From: an uncultured Pelagibacteraceae bacterium
GTDB lineage: Bacteria; Pseudomonadota; Alphaproteobacteria; Pelagibacterales; AG-422-B15
Assembly: GCA_902547315.1 (NCBI GenBank)
Contig: CACCND010000006.1
Span: 1-64,000 of the forward strand
DNA length: 64,000 nucleotides
Direction: 5' to 3'
In this document: positions 1 through 11,734 of the stretch, piece by piece
Position numbering within the stretch: the first letter of the stretch is position 1
How the letters are laid out: the number at the start of each line of letters is the position of its first letter
The notes under the pieces: generated by a model
Told to the model about the DNA's origin: nothing
The model's input: the letters and a program-made list of their open reading frames with translations, nothing else
Databases searched by the model: none
Position numbers and translations under genes: made by a program

Positions 1-1062
1 AATAAAATAAAAAAGAAAAATAAAAAAATAAAAATTTATTCATCTCAATATACAAGGATTGCAAAGAACTATGAGAAAGTAGATGCAATACATCAAGGAG
101 TGACACTGACAAGAAATTTAGTCACTGAACCTCCAAATATTATGACCCCACCTAAAATTGCTGAGTATGCAAAATCACTAGTGGAATACGGAATAGAAGT
201 GAAAGTACTAGGAGAGAAAGAAATGAAAAAACTTGGAATGGATTCTTTACTGGGCGTAGGTCAGGGTAGTATCCACGAGTCAAAGCTAGTTATTATGAAA
301 TGGAATGGAGCTCGAAATAAGAAGAAAAAACCAATCGCATTTATAGGTAAGGGAGTATCGTTTGATACAGGTGGCGTTTCATTAAAACCTTCGAATGGTA
401 TGGAAGAGATGAAATATGATATGGGAGGCTCAGGTGTAGTAATTGGTCTAATGAAAGTTCTTGCGCTTAGAAAGGCAAAATCAAATGTAATTGGGGTTGT
501 AGGTTTAGTCGAAAATCATATTGGCAGTAAAGCACAAAGGCCAAGTGATGTAGTTAAGTCTTATTCTGGTCAAACAATCGAAATATTAAATACAGATGCG
601 GAGGGTAGACTGGTTCTCGCTGATGCACTATGGTATACTCAAGAACAGTACAAGCCAGAGCTTATGGTTGATCTTGCAACATTAACAGGAGCAATTATTG
701 TTGCATTAGGTGACGAGTATGCAGGCCTTTTCTCAAATAGTGATAAAGTAAGTAAACAGTTGGCAGATGCTGGAGACATTGAGGGAGAAAAATTGTGGCG
801 TTTACCTCTTAATGACAAATATGATAAAATGCTTAACTCTCCAATTGCAGATATGCAAAATATTACAAATGGCAGAGGTCCTGGTTCTATTACAGCAGCG
901 CAATTCTTGCAGAGGTTTGTCAATAAAATTCCATGGGCACATTTAGATATTGCAGGAACAACATGGACAAAACAACCTTTGCCTACCTCACCAAAAGGTG
1001 CAACTGCTTTTGGTGTAAAACTTTTGAATAGATTTGTAACGAAGTATTATGAAGGAAAATAA
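1..1062 (+). CDS. pepA: Leucyl aminopeptidase PepA (M17), 5' end cut off
   Basis: Cytosolic M17 leucine aminopeptidase, a two-metal enzyme that removes N-terminal residues from peptides. The reading frame is open from base 1, so the gene enters from the left edge; the GTG at 100 lies inside the conserved domain and is not a start. The catalytic C-terminal domain is complete. It has the metal-binding stretch [15 protein letters not shown] near nt 343-387 and the family signature NTDAEGRL at nt 588-611. The missing part is the N-terminal domain. Its stop overlaps the ndk start (TAATG), so the two genes are probably cotranscribed and translationally coupled. The family call is certain. Confidence 0.95.
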   Translation, partial: NKIKKKNKKIKIYSSQYTRIAKNYEKVDAIHQGVTLTRNLVTEPPNIMTPPKIAEYAKSLVEYGIEVKVLGEKEMKKLGMDSLLGVGQGSIHESKLVIMKWNGARNKKKKPIAFIGKGVSFDTGGVSLKPSNGMEEMKYDMGGSGVVIGLMKVLALRKAKSNVIGVVGLVENHIGSKAQRPSDVVKSYSGQTIEILNTDAEGRLVLADALWYTQEQYKPELMVDLATLTGAIIVALGDEYAGLFSNSDKVSKQLADAGDIEGEKLWRLPLNDKYDKMLNSPIADMQNITNGRGPGSITAAQFLQRFVNKIPWAHLDIAGTTWTKQPLPTSPKGATAFGVKLLNRFVTKYYEGK

Positions 1063-1484
1063 TGGTAGTTGAGAGAACATTTTCAATTATTAAGCCAGAT
1101 GCAGTAGAGCGTAATAAGATTGGTGAAATTACTGCCATGCTTGAGTCTTCTGGTTTGAGAATTGTTGCTTCAAAAAGAATAAAACTAGACCAAGATAAAG
1201 CCGCAGCCTTTTATAAAGTTCACGCTGATAAACCCTTTTTTCAAAGTTTATGTGATTTTATGTGCTCAGGTCCTATTATAGTTCAAGTTCTTGAAGGAGA
1301 AAATGCAATTCAAAAAAATAGAGAAATCATGGGCGCAACTAACCCCGATGAAGCAGCAGAGGGTACAATAAGAAAGCAATTCGCTATTTCTCTTGAAAAA
1401 AACTCAATCCATGGCTCAGATAGTCCTGAAAATGCGATAATTGAAATTAATCATTTTTTTAATGAAAAAGATATTATCTCGTAA
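1062..1484 (+). CDS. ndk: Nucleoside diphosphate kinase
   Basis: Transfers the gamma-phosphate of ATP to nucleoside diphosphates through a phosphohistidine and so balances the NTP and dNTP pools. The 140 residues match the usual length. The N-terminal [15 protein letters not shown] and the active-site HGSDSPENA (histidine near residue 117) are typical. The ATG shares one base with the pepA stop. The pepA-ndk order is common in alphaproteobacteria. The 3' end overlaps the convergent purN gene by 11 bases, leaving no room for a terminator between them. Confidence 0.97.
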   Translation: MVVERTFSIIKPDAVERNKIGEITAMLESSGLRIVASKRIKLDQDKAAAFYKVHADKPFFQSLCDFMCSGPIIVQVLEGENAIQKNREIMGATNPDEAAEGTIRKQFAISLEKNSIHGSDSPENAIIEINHFFNEKDIIS

Positions 1485-2046
1485 GTACTAACCTTATAGC
1501 CTCAGGATAAATAGCATGCTCCTCCTTTAAAACTTTCTCAGCGAGAGAGATTTCCGTTTCATCATCATCAATTTTAACTTTTTTCTGGAGAATAATTTTA
1601 CCACCATCCAATTCTTGGTTAACATAATGCACAGTACAGCCAGTAATAGTTTCATTATTTTCAATAACTCGTCTATGAGTATTTAAACCTTTATAATCAG
1701 GCAATAATGAAGGGTGGATATTTATGATTTTATCTGGATATTGGTTAATTATTTTTTTTGATAATATTCTCATATAGCCAGCTAAACAAATTAATTTGAG
1801 TTTGTGCGGCTTTAAAAGCCGAATAATCTCTTTATCATAATCATCCGCATCTTTATATTTGCTATAATCAAGTGTAATTACGTTTATATTATTTTTTCTA
1901 GCAAATTTTAAACCAGCTGCTTCATGATTATTAGAAAATACAATTTCTACTTTTCCTGGAAAATCTTTTAATTTGCAAGCTTTTACTATTGATTGCAAAT
2001 TAGTACCTCGACCAGATATGAAGACTCCAATAGGTTGTTTAAGCAT
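1474..2046 (-). CDS. purN: Phosphoribosylglycinamide formyltransferase
   Basis: GAR transformylase, third step of de novo purine synthesis, moving a formyl group from 10-formyl-THF to GAR. The start [16 protein letters not shown] carries the phosphate-binding loop. The catalytic region has [10 protein letters not shown] (Asn/His pair just before and within it) and LDGGKII with the catalytic Asp. Its 190 residues fit the family. It is the second gene of a purM-purN operon, its start overlapping the end of purM by 8 bases. It converges on ndk with an 11-base overlap. Confidence 0.96.
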   Translation of the reverse strand: MLKQPIGVFISGRGTNLQSIVKACKLKDFPGKVEIVFSNNHEAAGLKFARKNNINVITLDYSKYKDADDYDKEIIRLLKPHKLKLICLAGYMRILSKKIINQYPDKIINIHPSLLPDYKGLNTHRRVIENNETITGCTVHYVNQELDGGKIILQKKVKIDDDETEISLAEKVLKEEHAIYPEAIRLVLTR

Positions 2047-3082
2047 TAAAATTTAACTTGCCAATGTAAGTCACTTTTTTTTTGTCTTTTTTTGAATTCT
2101 CAAGATTTCCTAAAATACTATATTTAATATTGTGTTTCTTTATCAACCTATCAAATTCATTTAATCTCTTTTTTTTTAAAATAACTACCATTCCATAACC
2201 ACAATTAAATGTCTTTAACATTTCAGTTTGTGTTACTCCAAATGATTTGATCCATGTAAAGATTGTAGGAATATCAAATTTATCCAAATCTATTTTTGCG
2301 GATACACCTTTACTGAGGGATCTTGGTAAATTTTCTGTTAAACCTCCCCCAGTGATATGGGAACATGTTTTAATTACATTCTTTGAATATAGTTCAAGAA
2401 TTGGTTTAACATATATTTTTGTCGGTTTTAATAATAGTTTTCCAAGTGTCATATTTCTCTCAATTTTTGTATTAAGTCTTATATTTTTATTTTGAATGAT
2501 TTTTCTTACTAAAGAATAGCCATTTGAATGCAGGCCAGAAGATTTTAGTCCAACAATTAAATCACCTTGCATTAATTTTATTTTCTTATTTAAATCTCCT
2601 TCCTTAACTCCAACACAAAAACCAGCTAAATCGTATTTGTCTCTTGGAAATACACCTGGATGCTCTGCAGTTTCTCCTCCTAACAAAGCACAATCTGCCT
2701 GTACGCATCCTTTAATAATTCCTTTTATAATTTGTTTACCCTTTGACATGTTAAGTTTTCCAGTTGAGATATAATCTAGAAAGAAAAGAGGTTTTGCCTT
2801 GTCAACAATCAAATCATTTACACACATCGCTACTAAATCTATACCAATTGTATCATGCTTATTCATCATATTGGCAATTTCTATTTTAGTTCCCACTCCA
2901 TCTGTGGCACCCACAAGAATAGGTTTCTTTATTTTTTCACTTAGAGTAAATTGACCCGAAAAACCACCAATTTTCGACTTTTTTAATTTTTTGTCATTGC
3001 TTATTAATTTTTTAATTTGTGATACAAATAGATTTCCCTTATTGATACTAACACCGGAATTTGAATATGATATTCTTTTCAC
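2039..3082 (-). CDS. purM: Phosphoribosylformylglycinamidine cyclo-ligase (AIR synthetase)
   Basis: Closes the imidazole ring of AIR in purine synthesis using ATP. The 347 residues cover the whole AIRS fold. The N-terminal part has VGATDGVGTK and the characteristic ALLGGETAEHPGVF; later GLKSSGLHSNGYSLVRKI and HITGGGLTENLPR are typical. It is the first gene of the purM-purN operon. It is divergent from the DUF2066 gene with only 15 bases between the two start codons, so their promoters must lie inside each other's coding regions or overlap in this gap. Confidence 0.96.
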   Translation of the reverse strand: MKRISYSNSGVSINKGNLFVSQIKKLISNDKKLKKSKIGGFSGQFTLSEKIKKPILVGATDGVGTKIEIANMMNKHDTIGIDLVAMCVNDLIVDKAKPLFFLDYISTGKLNMSKGKQIIKGIIKGCVQADCALLGGETAEHPGVFPRDKYDLAGFCVGVKEGDLNKKIKLMQGDLIVGLKSSGLHSNGYSLVRKIIQNKNIRLNTKIERNMTLGKLLLKPTKIYVKPILELYSKNVIKTCSHITGGGLTENLPRSLSKGVSAKIDLDKFDIPTIFTWIKSFGVTQTEMLKTFNCGYGMVVILKKKRLNEFDRLIKKHNIKYSILGNLENSKKDKKKVTYIGKLNFNA

Positions 3083-3097
3083 TGGATTGCCTAATAT

Positions 3098-4180
3098 ATG
3101 TTTTCTTTTTTTATTACTAACTTGAAATTATTCTTATTAATATGTTTTTATATCATATTTCTTTCTAGCACACTTACTGCTAAAGAAAATGATCTTTTTA
3201 CATCTGACGATATAAAAATAGAATTCTCATATCTTAAAAACGAGAATATTAGAAATAAAGCTATAAATAAAGCTGAAAAAATTGCATTTAATCAAATTTC
3301 AAAAAAACTTTTATCACCATTTGACTATCAAAACTTATCAACGACTGATGATCTAGATATTTCTTATTTTGTAGAAAGCATTGAGTTTATAGATGAAAAA
3401 ATTACATCAGATTATTATAGTGCGGTATTTAGTATAAAATTTAACAAATTTAGAGTAAGAGAATATTATAATTCTCAGTCCTTGCTTTATTCAGAATTAG
3501 GATCAAATGAAATCAACACATATGTTATATTTTCGAGTCCTGATCAGTACTTTATATTATTTAACATGTGGAATACTAAATGGAAAAAAATTACTAAAAT
3601 TGGAGATAAGTTATCACTAAAAATAAATATATTTGATCAATTAGATGTAAAAAACTTGTCAATAAATAGTTACCTAGATGGTAACGGAATTACTAAAGAC
3701 AATTTTCAATTATCAAATGATTATATTGTGATATGGTGTATTCCCAGTAATACAAACTCATCAAAAATAAAATTCGACGTATTAATAAAGTTAGAAATTA
3801 ACAGTGAAATTAAGGTGATTACTAAATCATACACCGAAAAATATAATTTATATAGAGATGATATTTTTGAATTCTTAATGAATGATGTAAAAAAAGAGTT
3901 ACTCAATATGTGGATTGAAGTAACAGCTGAAAGTAACGATCTCTATGTATATGATTTTAAATACATAAGCAATGATCTCTCTCAATGGATTTCATTGAAA
4001 CAAAAACTAGAAAAGGTAGAGCTATTGAGAGCTTATAACATAACTTCATTTAATATAAACGAGGTGGAAGGTAGAATTAAATTTGCTGGTGATAATAATA
4101 AGTTGGAATTAGTTTTATCTCAAAACAATATTAAGGCCGTAAATCTCGGTCCTTATTATCAAATATATTATGATGATTAG
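3098..4180 (+). CDS. DUF2066-like exported protein
   Basis: Protein of 360 residues with an N-terminal hydrophobic signal segment (about residues 5-27) and a mixed, Asn/Ile-rich body. Position more than sequence gives the identity: in many proteobacteria a DUF2066 protein sits between purM and the hda/phosphatidyltransferase genes, as here. The family's biochemical function is not known; the export signal suggests a periplasmic or membrane-attached role. Its stop overlaps the next gene's start by 11 bases, so it heads a small operon with the CDP-alcohol phosphatidyltransferase and hdaA. The assignment to DUF2066 is an inference from context and size. Confidence 0.6.
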   Translation: MFSFFITNLKLFLLICFYIIFLSSTLTAKENDLFTSDDIKIEFSYLKNENIRNKAINKAEKIAFNQISKKLLSPFDYQNLSTTDDLDISYFVESIEFIDEKITSDYYSAVFSIKFNKFRVREYYNSQSLLYSELGSNEINTYVIFSSPDQYFILFNMWNTKWKKITKIGDKLSLKINIFDQLDVKNLSINSYLDGNGITKDNFQLSNDYIVIWCIPSNTNSSKIKFDVLIKLEINSEIKVITKSYTEKYNLYRDDIFEFLMNDVKKELLNMWIEVTAESNDLYVYDFKYISNDLSQWISLKQKLEKVELLRAYNITSFNINEVEGRIKFAGDNNKLELVLSQNNIKAVNLGPYYQIYYDD

Positions 4181-4715
4181 TAATATTCCTAATTTAATTT
4201 CAATCTACAGACTTTTAACTATACCATTTGTAGCTTGGCTAATGCTCGTAGACCTTTTATTTTATGCTGCATTTTTTACATTATTAATAGCCATAAGTGA
4301 TTTTTTGGATGGGTTTTTAGCACGAAAGCTAAATGTGAAAAGTGAGCTTGGGGCTTATCTTGATGCTATAGCAGATAAAGCTTTTGTGATCTCAATTTTT
4401 ATATTAATAGGTAACCTTAACTTGCTTCCATTATCGGTTATAATTTTAGTTGTATCAAGAGATATAATTATTTTGGGTGCGTTTATAATTTCCTTTTTCG
4501 CGGGCATTAAAACTAAATTTAATCCAATAAAAATTAGTAAGGCAAATACCTTTTTTCAATTTTTTTTGGTGATTGTTACACTTTTAGGAAATACTAATAT
4601 GTTAGAGATATATGTAAAAAATTATTTAATTATCGAAATTTTAATTTTTATTGTTGTTCTTACTACTTCTATATCACTAATAATCTACATTATGCATTGG
4701 ATGAAAAATACATAA
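4170..4715 (+). CDS. CDP-alcohol phosphatidyltransferase, PgsA-like
   Basis: Integral membrane enzyme of the CDP-alcohol phosphatidyltransferase family, probably making phosphatidylglycerophosphate from CDP-diacylglycerol. The full family motif D-x2-D-G-x2-A-R-x8-G-x3-D-x3-D is present from DFLDGFLAR (about residues 43-51) to the two later Asp residues. Several hydrophobic segments follow. Start may be either ATG of the ATGATG pair at 4170 or 4173, overlapping the upstream stop. A second pgsA may exist elsewhere in the genome, so the gene symbol is left open. Confidence 0.85.
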   Translation: MMISNIPNLISIYRLLTIPFVAWLMLVDLLFYAAFFTLLIAISDFLDGFLARKLNVKSELGAYLDAIADKAFVISIFILIGNLNLLPLSVIILVVSRDIIILGAFIISFFAGIKTKFNPIKISKANTFFQFFLVIVTLLGNTNMLEIYVKNYLIIEILIFIVVLTTSISLIIYIMHWMKNT

Positions 4716-4719
4716 GATA

Positions 4720-5376
4720 ATGGATAGAAGCCAGCTTATTTTAGACTTAGGAAAAATAGACACTTATGATGCGAACGATTTCTATATAAGTAAAAGTAAT
4801 AAAAATGTATCATTGTTAATTAAATCCCTAGATGAATGGTACAATAATTCCGGAGTTATTTTTGGTAAAAGAAAATCAGGTAAAACTCACTTACTAAATA
4901 TATGGTTACAATACAATAACGGTAAATTAATTGACTGTAGCGAAATTAAAAATTGGAAAGAAATTGCTACAGACCAGAATGTTGCAATAGATAACTTTCA
5001 TAATCTAAAAAATGAGGAAGATTTTTTTCATTTTTACAATAATTTAATACAAAACAAAAAATATTTATTAGTGTCTGTATGTGAAAATTCAAATTTCTAT
5101 ATCAAACTAAATGATCTTAGATCAAGGTTCATGTCATTTACTTCAGCTAAAATAGAAGATCCTGAAGATGATTTGTTGGAAGCAATTATAATGAAATTTT
5201 TCAGTAATGCTCAAGTAAGAGTTGAAAAAAATGTTGTGAAATTTATTATAACTAGAGTAGAGCGAGATTATCAAAAACTTAATGAGCTATTAGAAACAGT
5301 AAATGAAGCATCTTTGCAAAAAAAATCTAAGATTTCAATTTATTTACTCAAGGATTTAATGAAGAAATATATTTAA
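4720..5376 (+). CDS. hdaA: DnaA-related regulator HdaA
   Basis: Short DnaA-like AAA+ protein (218 residues) that, bound to the DNA sliding clamp, stimulates ATP hydrolysis by DnaA and prevents over-initiation. Residues 5-10 are QLILDL, a good clamp-binding motif of the QLxLxL type. The Walker A equivalent FGKRKSGKTHLL follows near residue 50, and IDNFHN resembles the Walker B/sensor region. It lacks DnaA domain IV. Neighbouring purM and a phosphatidyltransferase is its usual location in alphaproteobacteria. The 3' end overlaps the convergent rnd gene by 29 bases. Confidence 0.85.
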   Translation: MDRSQLILDLGKIDTYDANDFYISKSNKNVSLLIKSLDEWYNNSGVIFGKRKSGKTHLLNIWLQYNNGKLIDCSEIKNWKEIATDQNVAIDNFHNLKNEEDFFHFYNNLIQNKKYLLVSVCENSNFYIKLNDLRSRFMSFTSAKIEDPEDDLLEAIIMKFFSNAQVRVEKNVVKFIITRVERDYQKLNELLETVNEASLQKKSKISIYLLKDLMKKYI

Positions 5377-6178
5377 TGAATTCATTTAACTTTTGATCTT
5401 TATTATTTTTTTCTTTTTTAATTTCACTTAATTTATTTTTAGAAGCCCTTATTAAATTTTTATCAGATACAATCCAGTTTCGAGGTAAATTAATTTTCTG
5501 TGCGTACGACTCTCTCCACTCTGCATATTTTTTTAATTCTTTTTTTTCCTCATAAGTCATTTTATTTATTTTTATTCTTTTATAGGATTTCTTAAGACTA
5601 TAGGTATTTATAGTGTTCAACTGTCGAGATATATTTTTTCTAGTATATGTGATAATTTTATTTTTTCTTAATTTTTCAATCAATATTTGGTAAATTTTTG
5701 GAAGGTAGTAAACATCATTTTGTGCGTAGGTTAATTGTTCTTTAGTTAGAGGCCGTATTGTCCAATTTGACACTTGGTATTTTTTTGATAATTTTATTTT
5801 AAACAATTTTTCAACCAACTTTGTATATCCAATAGTATCGCCTCCATAAAGTTGATTATATGCAATTTGAGTGTCAAAAATATTAATCATATTTATATTT
5901 AACGAATAATTAATTACTTCTATGTCTTGCCTTGCTGAGTGCAATACTTTTAAAATTTGTTTTGATTGAAGTATTTTTTTTAGACTCTCTAGATTAAATG
6001 TTGCTTGTGCAAGCATATCAATCAAGAATTCTTTTTTTTTAGTTTTAATTTGAACGGTGCAAAGGATTGGCCAATAAGTATTATCTCTTTTAAATTCAGT
6101 ATCTAAATATATAATTTTCTGTTTATTTAATAATTTACACAGATTTTCAAGAGATTTATTATCTTGGACTATTTTCAT
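5348..6178 (-). CDS. rnd: Ribonuclease D
   Basis: 3'-5' exoribonuclease of the DEDDy type that trims tRNA and other stable RNA ends. The first acidic pair is in YLDTEFKRDNTYWP near residues 20-33, a later Asp lies in the HSARQDIEV stretch, and the DEDDy tyrosine is in QNDVYYLPKIY. The C-terminal part (EWRESYAQKINLPRNWIV) is one HRDC domain. At 276 residues it is about 100 shorter than the E. coli enzyme and appears to lack the second HRDC domain. The convergent 29-base overlap with hdaA is unusual but both frames look intact. Confidence 0.9.
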   Translation of the reverse strand: MKIVQDNKSLENLCKLLNKQKIIYLDTEFKRDNTYWPILCTVQIKTKKKEFLIDMLAQATFNLESLKKILQSKQILKVLHSARQDIEVINYSLNINMINIFDTQIAYNQLYGGDTIGYTKLVEKLFKIKLSKKYQVSNWTIRPLTKEQLTYAQNDVYYLPKIYQILIEKLRKNKIITYTRKNISRQLNTINTYSLKKSYKRIKINKMTYEEKKELKKYAEWRESYAQKINLPRNWIVSDKNLIRASKNKLSEIKKEKNNKDQKLNEFIKYISSLNP

Positions 6179-6211
6179 AAATCAAACTATATATGATCTC
6201 TAATTAAAAGC

Positions 6212-8008
6212 ATGAGTAAATATAGATCGCATAATTGTAATGAACTTAGTTTAGATGATGTTGGTAAAAATATATCACTAGCGGGTTGGATTAATAGAAA
6301 AAGAGACCATGGCAATGTACTTTTCGTCGATCTAAGAGACCATTATGGTGTTACTCAATGTGTAATAGAAAAGACAAATAATAACTTGATAAACTTGTTA
6401 GACAACTTAAGAGTTGAATCAGTAATAAAGATTGATGGTAAAGTAATAAAAAGAGAGACTGATACAATTAATAATTCGCTTAATACTGGATATATTGAGG
6501 TTTCAATAGATAATGTTGAAGTTTTATCAAAGGCTAATGAGTTGCCAATGCCAGTTTTTGGTGAAAATGATTACCCTGAAGAAATTAGACTGAAATATAG
6601 ATTTCTTGATATTCGTAGAGAGGAATTGCACAAAAATATTGTCTTAAGATCTTCAATTATTTCACATATAAGAAAGCTTATGTCTGACTCTGGATTTCTG
6701 GAAATGCAAACACCAATACTTACAGCTTCAAGTCCAGAGGGAGCTAGAGATTACTTGGTACCGAGCAGAATTCATCCAGGAAAATTTTATGCTCTTCCTC
6801 AAGCTCCTCAACAATTTAAGCAATTAATTATGGCGGGAGGATTTGATAAATATTTTCAAATAGCCCCTTGCTTTAGAGATGAAGATGCGAGAGCAGATAG
6901 AAGTCCTGGAGAATTTTATCAATTAGATATGGAAATGGCATTTGTTGAGCAAGACGATGTGTTTAACGCCATTGAACCTATTTTACATTCAGTATTTACA
7001 ACCTTTTCTGATTTTAAAGTTACAGAAACACCTTTTCCAAAAATTACATATGCCGATGCTATGAGCAAGTATGGAACAGACAAACCTGATCTTAGAAATC
7101 CAATCAATATCTCCAATTTAACGAAGGAATTTAATGATGACAAAGTTGAATTTAGTGCATTTAAAAAAATTATAGAAGAGGGGGGTGAAGTTATTGGAAT
7201 ACCAGCTCCTGACTCAAGTCAAAAACCGAGAAGTTTTTTTGATAATCTTAATAATTGGGCAAGAAAAGAAATGAATGCTGCTGGTTTAGGTTATATTGTT
7301 TTTGATAAAAGCTCTTCTGGCGTAGAAGGAAAGGGGCCTATTGCAAAATTTATACCCTCTGAAATTCAAGAAATGATATTAAACAAAGCAGGTCTTAAAG
7401 CCGGAGACTCAATTTTCTTCGCATGCGCAAAAGGCAAAGAAGTTTATGATATTGCTGCTGCAGCCAGAGATAAAATTGCAATAGATCTTGATCTAGTTGA
7501 AAAGGGAGTATTTAAGTTTTGTTGGATTGTCGATTTTCCAATGTATGAAAAGGATAAAGAAACTGGAAAAATTGATTTTAGTCATAATCCTTTCTCAATG
7601 CCACAAGGTGGATTGGAAGCGCTAAATAATAAAGATCCTTTAAATGTTTTAGGTTATCAATATGATATTGTTTGTAATGGCGTAGAGCTATCATCAGGCG
7701 CTATACGAAATCACGTTCCAGAGATTATGTATAAGGCCTTTGAAATAGCTGGCTACAACAAAGATCAAGTACATGAAAAATTTGGAGGCATGATAAACGC
7801 TTTTACTTACGGCGTACCTCCTCATGGCGGCATTGCACCAGGAATAGACAGAATCGTCATGCTGCTTGCTCAAGAAAAAAATATTCGTGAGGTAATATTA
7901 TTCCCAATGAATCAACAGGCCCAGGATCTGATGATGCTGGCTCCCTCTGAAGTCGATAAGACTACGCTTGATGAGTTGAATTTAGAAGTTAAACCAACTG
8001 ATGAATAA
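6212..8008 (+). CDS. aspS: Aspartyl-tRNA synthetase
   Basis: Class II synthetase charging tRNA-Asp (and possibly tRNA-Asn if a GatCAB pathway exists, which this window does not show). Domains in order are an N-terminal OB-fold anticodon-binding domain ([13 protein letters not shown]), the catalytic core with motif 2 ([20 protein letters not shown]), the bacterial GAD insertion, and motif 3 near the end ([19 protein letters not shown]). The 598 residues match the bacterial type. It starts 33 bases from the divergent rnd and ends two bases from the nrdJ stop on the other strand. Confidence 0.97.
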   Translation: MSKYRSHNCNELSLDDVGKNISLAGWINRKRDHGNVLFVDLRDHYGVTQCVIEKTNNNLINLLDNLRVESVIKIDGKVIKRETDTINNSLNTGYIEVSIDNVEVLSKANELPMPVFGENDYPEEIRLKYRFLDIRREELHKNIVLRSSIISHIRKLMSDSGFLEMQTPILTASSPEGARDYLVPSRIHPGKFYALPQAPQQFKQLIMAGGFDKYFQIAPCFRDEDARADRSPGEFYQLDMEMAFVEQDDVFNAIEPILHSVFTTFSDFKVTETPFPKITYADAMSKYGTDKPDLRNPINISNLTKEFNDDKVEFSAFKKIIEEGGEVIGIPAPDSSQKPRSFFDNLNNWARKEMNAAGLGYIVFDKSSSGVEGKGPIAKFIPSEIQEMILNKAGLKAGDSIFFACAKGKEVYDIAAAARDKIAIDLDLVEKGVFKFCWIVDFPMYEKDKETGKIDFSHNPFSMPQGGLEALNNKDPLNVLGYQYDIVCNGVELSSGAIRNHVPEIMYKAFEIAGYNKDQVHEKFGGMINAFTYGVPPHGGIAPGIDRIVMLLAQEKNIREVILFPMNQQAQDLMMLAPSEVDKTTLDELNLEVKPTDE

Positions 8009-8009
8009 A

Positions 8010-11000
8010 TTATGAGCAGCCAGTTGTGGCACCACATGTATCACATTTTAAGCAAGTACCATTTCTAACAAGAGTAAAAGAACCACATTCAGGACAAGCA
8101 TCACCTTCGTAGCCCATCATTCTTGCAGCTTGAACTCTACTCATTGACTGGTCAGATGTAGAACCGGAGCTTAACGCAGCACTAATCGGCGCTTGCTCAG
8201 CAGACACAGTCTCCATGTTTCCGTTTGAACTAACTACTGAAAGTCCGTCTTGACCCCTTAAGTAACCTTGGCTTGAAACCTTTTTAACAAGCTTCCAAGG
8301 AATCTCATTGTTTTTTAATGTTCCCTCCTCAGCTCCAGTTCCAAGTGAGAAGTCAACATCAGTATTATCAGCATGTGCCAAATCATTTCTGCCTAAGTAA
8401 GAAACAGCAAGTTCTCTGAATACATAATCTAGAATAGATGTAGCATTTTTTATTCTATTATTACCTTGCACTACTCCAGCAGGATCAAATCTAGTAAAAG
8501 TATAAGCTTCCACGTACTCTTCCAGTGGTACTCCATATTGAAGACCAATTGATATTGCAATTGCAAAATTATTCATCAGACTCCTCAGGAAAGCTCCTTC
8601 TTTGTGCATATCAATAAAGATTTCACCCAAGCTACCATCTTCATATTCTCCGGTATGAAGATAAACTTTATGACCTCCTACAATAGCTTTTTGAATATAC
8701 CCTTTTCTTCTGTCGGGAACTTTATTTCTGGAACCGTATACAATAGAATTCATAGCCTCTTTTGCTACAGCAATTGTTTTATCAATTTGATTATCTGACT
8801 GTTCTATTTCTTCTTCAACATCCTCTTCGACAAGTTTTGACGCTAGCGGTTGACTTAGTTTTGAGCCATCTCGATAAAGAGCATTTGCTTTTGTCCCTAG
8901 TTTCCATGACAGTAAATAGGCTTCATTACAATCTTCCACATCAGAATCTGCAGGCATGTTGATAGTTTTTGAAATAGCTCCTGATATAAAAGGCTGAGCT
9001 GCTGCCATCATGCGTATATGACTTTCTACAGATAAATATCTTTTGCCGATTCTGCCACACGGATTTGCACAATCAAATACAGCCAAATGATCATCTTTGA
9101 TATGCGGCGAGCCCTCTAAGGTCATGGTGCCGCAGCAAAAGGTATTTGCTTCATCGATTTCATCATTTGTAAAACCTAAAGCAGTTAGCATATTAAAATT
9201 CATGTCAGTAAGTTGTTCTTCTGAAAAATTTAGCTTCTCTTTGCAGAATTCCATCCCGAGAGTATATGAATTGAAAGAAAACCGAATATCAAAAACATTC
9301 TTTAAGTTTTGTTCAAGAAGTTCGATTTGTTCCTCTTCGAAGCCTTTTTCTTTTAGTGTCTCGTGATTTATAGCGGGCGCATTGTTAAGCGTACCGTGAC
9401 CAACGGCATAATTAATTGTTTCTTCAATTTCATCCTCTGTGTATTGAAGTTGCCTTAATGCTTCTGGAACCGTTCTATTTATAATTTTGAAATAACCACC
9501 TCCAGCAAGTTTCTTGAATTTGACCATCGCAAAATCAGGTTCGATACCTGTTGTATCACAGTCCATTACAAGACCAATAGTTCCAGTCGGTGCAATTACT
9601 GTAGTCTGTGCATTTCTAAAACCAAACTTTTGACCATTCTCATAAGCTTGATCCCATGCATTTTGCGCCTCCATTCCTAAGTTTGTATCTCTTAAATCTT
9701 CAACAACAAATGGCACAGGATTAATATGTAAACCTTCATACTCATCATTCTTACCATATGCGGCTCTTCTATGATTTCTCATAACACGAAGCATATTTTT
9801 AGAGTTTTGTTGATATCCGGGGAAGGGGCCTTGTTCGGATGCGACTTCAGCTGAAGTTGCATAAGATATGCCAGTCATTAAAGCTGTTATAGCTGCACAG
9901 TTTGCCCTTCCTTCTTCACTATCGTAGGCTACACCTTTAGACATTAGGTAGCCTCCTAAGTTCGCATATCCAAGACCAAGTGTCCTGTATTCATAAGAGA
10001 GTTTCGCTATTTCTTTTGATGGAAATTGAGCCATCATGACTGAAATTTCTAATATTAATGTCCATATTCTTACAGCATGTTTGAACAAGTCAGTGTTTAA
10101 ACATTTGTTCTCATCCATAAACGTCATTAGATTTAGAGATGCTAAGTTACATGCTGTATTGTCTAAGAACATATACTCTGAGCAAGGGTTTGAAGCTCTA
10201 ATTTCACCACTTTCTGGACATGTATGCCAATCATTAATTGTCGTATGAAACTGAATACCAGGATCAGCACAAGCCCAAGCGGAATATCCAACTTGATCCC
10301 AGAGATCTTTTGCCTTTACTGTTTTACTTACTGAATTGTCAATTCTATTAATTAAGTTCCAATCTTTGTCTTCAATAACGGCATTTAAGAAAGCATCAGT
10401 AACACGAACTGAATTATTTGAGTTTTGACCAGAAACAGTAACATAAGCTTCCGAATCCCAGTCAGTATTATATGTTTCAAACTCTATAGATTTGTATCCT
10501 TGTTTAGCAAAATGTATGATTCTTTGTATATAATTCTCAGGAACTTCGTTTTTTCTTGCAGAAATGATCTCTCTTTTAAGCGCTGGATTTTTACTGGGCT
10601 CAAAACAACTCTCGCCGTCTGCTTGGCAGTTATGGCAAGCATTCATAATGCTTTTGAGATGTTTTGAACATATTTTTGACCCTGTAACAATGGATGCAAC
10701 TTTTTGCTCTTCTGTAACTTTCCATTTAATAAATTCTTCAATATCTGGATGATCTATATCTACTACAACCATCTTAGCTGCTCTTCTAGTCGTACCTCCT
10801 GATTTAATTGCACCCGCAGCTCTATCACCAATTTTAAGAAAACTCATTAGTCCAGAAGATTTTCCTCCACCAGATAAACCTTCAGAAGAACCTCTGAGGT
10901 TTGAGAAGTTTGTTCCAGTGCCTGATCCATATTTGAAAAGCCTTGCTTCACGTACCCATAAATCCATAATGCCACCATCGTTTACCAAGTCATCATCTAT

Positions 11001-11594
11001 ACTTTGAATAAAGCATGCATGAGGCTGAGGTCTCTCATAAGAACTTGAAGATTTAGTTAGTTTTCCAGTTTCGTGATCAACATAAAAATGACCTTGAGAA
11101 GGACCATCAATGCCATAAGCCCAATTTAGTCCAGTATTAAACCATTGAGGGCTATTAGGTGCTACCATTTGGTTTGCAAGCATAAATCTTACTTCATCGA
11201 AAAAAGCTTTTGCATCATCCTCACTAGAAAAATATCCACCTTTCCAGCCCCAATAAGTCCATGCACCTGCAAGTCTATCAAATACTTGCTGTGAACTAGT
11301 TTCGGAAGAGTAAATTACTTCACCATCACTGTCATCAGCAATTCTAGGAGAAAGCCAAGACGGAATATTTTTTTCATTTGTTCTCTTTAGTTTAGATGGA
11401 ACTCCTGCTTTTCTAAAATATTTCTGAGAAAGAATATCACTTGCAACCTGGCTCCATTGTTCAGGCACTTCGAAATTTTCAAGCTTAAATACTAATGACC
11501 CGTCCGGATTAAGTATTTCACTTGAAACTTTTTTAAAATTAATATTTTCATACGGTGATTGGTTAGCATTTGTAAATTCTCTCTTTATTTTCAT
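8010..11594 (-). CDS. nrdJ: Adenosylcobalamin-dependent (class II) ribonucleotide reductase
   Basis: Reduces ribonucleotides to deoxyribonucleotides with an adenosylcobalamin-derived thiyl radical, independent of oxygen. The 1194 residues are the long alphaproteobacterial form. Recognisable are [20 protein letters not shown] with the active-site Cys, and [20 protein letters not shown] near the radical site. The C-terminal tail is zinc-ribbon-like, with CPECGSF and CLKCDTCG in the last 30 residues. An inserted Cys-rich segment ([18 protein letters not shown]) is also present. Two NrdR-box-like sites lie 140-190 bases upstream. The protein makes dNTP supply dependent on B12; no cobalamin genes are seen in this window. 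Confidence 0.96.
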   Translation of the reverse strand: MKIKREFTNANQSPYENINFKKVSSEILNPDGSLVFKLENFEVPEQWSQVASDILSQKYFRKAGVPSKLKRTNEKNIPSWLSPRIADDSDGEVIYSSETSSQQVFDRLAGAWTYWGWKGGYFSSEDDAKAFFDEVRFMLANQMVAPNSPQWFNTGLNWAYGIDGPSQGHFYVDHETGKLTKSSSSYERPQPHACFIQSIDDDLVNDGGIMDLWVREARLFKYGSGTGTNFSNLRGSSEGLSGGGKSSGLMSFLKIGDRAAGAIKSGGTTRRAAKMVVVDIDHPDIEEFIKWKVTEEQKVASIVTGSKICSKHLKSIMNACHNCQADGESCFEPSKNPALKREIISARKNEVPENYIQRIIHFAKQGYKSIEFETYNTDWDSEAYVTVSGQNSNNSVRVTDAFLNAVIEDKDWNLINRIDNSVSKTVKAKDLWDQVGYSAWACADPGIQFHTTINDWHTCPESGEIRASNPCSEYMFLDNTACNLASLNLMTFMDENKCLNTDLFKHAVRIWTLILEISVMMAQFPSKEIAKLSYEYRTLGLGYANLGGYLMSKGVAYDSEEGRANCAAITALMTGISYATSAEVASEQGPFPGYQQNSKNMLRVMRNHRRAAYGKNDEYEGLHINPVPFVVEDLRDTNLGMEAQNAWDQAYENGQKFGFRNAQTTVIAPTGTIGLVMDCDTTGIEPDFAMVKFKKLAGGGYFKIINRTVPEALRQLQYTEDEIEETINYAVGHGTLNNAPAINHETLKEKGFEEEQIELLEQNLKNVFDIRFSFNSYTLGMEFCKEKLNFSEEQLTDMNFNMLTALGFTNDEIDEANTFCCGTMTLEGSPHIKDDHLAVFDCANPCGRIGKRYLSVESHIRMMAAAQPFISGAISKTINMPADSDVEDCNEAYLLSWKLGTKANALYRDGSKLSQPLASKLVEEDVEEEIEQSDNQIDKTIAVAKEAMNSIVYGSRNKVPDRRKGYIQKAIVGGHKVYLHTGEYEDGSLGEIFIDMHKEGAFLRSLMNNFAIAISIGLQYGVPLEEYVEAYTFTRFDPAGVVQGNNRIKNATSILDYVFRELAVSYLGRNDLAHADNTDVDFSLGTGAEEGTLKNNEIPWKLVKKVSSQGYLRGQDGLSVVSSNGNMETVSAEQAPISAALSSGSTSDQSMSRVQAARMMGYEGDACPECGSFTLVRNGTCLKCDTCGATTGCS

Positions 11595-11734
11595 TCTTAT
11601 CCCTTCTAAAATGTCGTCGTTTCAATAGTCGTATTACCAAGAACAATAATTTATTTGGTCTCGACCGGTGTTAATGCCAGAATGTTAATTGAGTAACTTT
11701 CTAGATTGTAGATAATTTATTATTTGAAAAATGA

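Noticed and set aside
951-1050. Possible truncated or broken pepA
   Set aside because: The catalytic domain is intact; the missing N-terminus is caused only by the window edge.
8010-11594. Cobalamin riboswitch before nrdJ
   Set aside because: The 230-base upstream region shows no B12-box-like or long structured leader; only the NrdR-like sites stand out.
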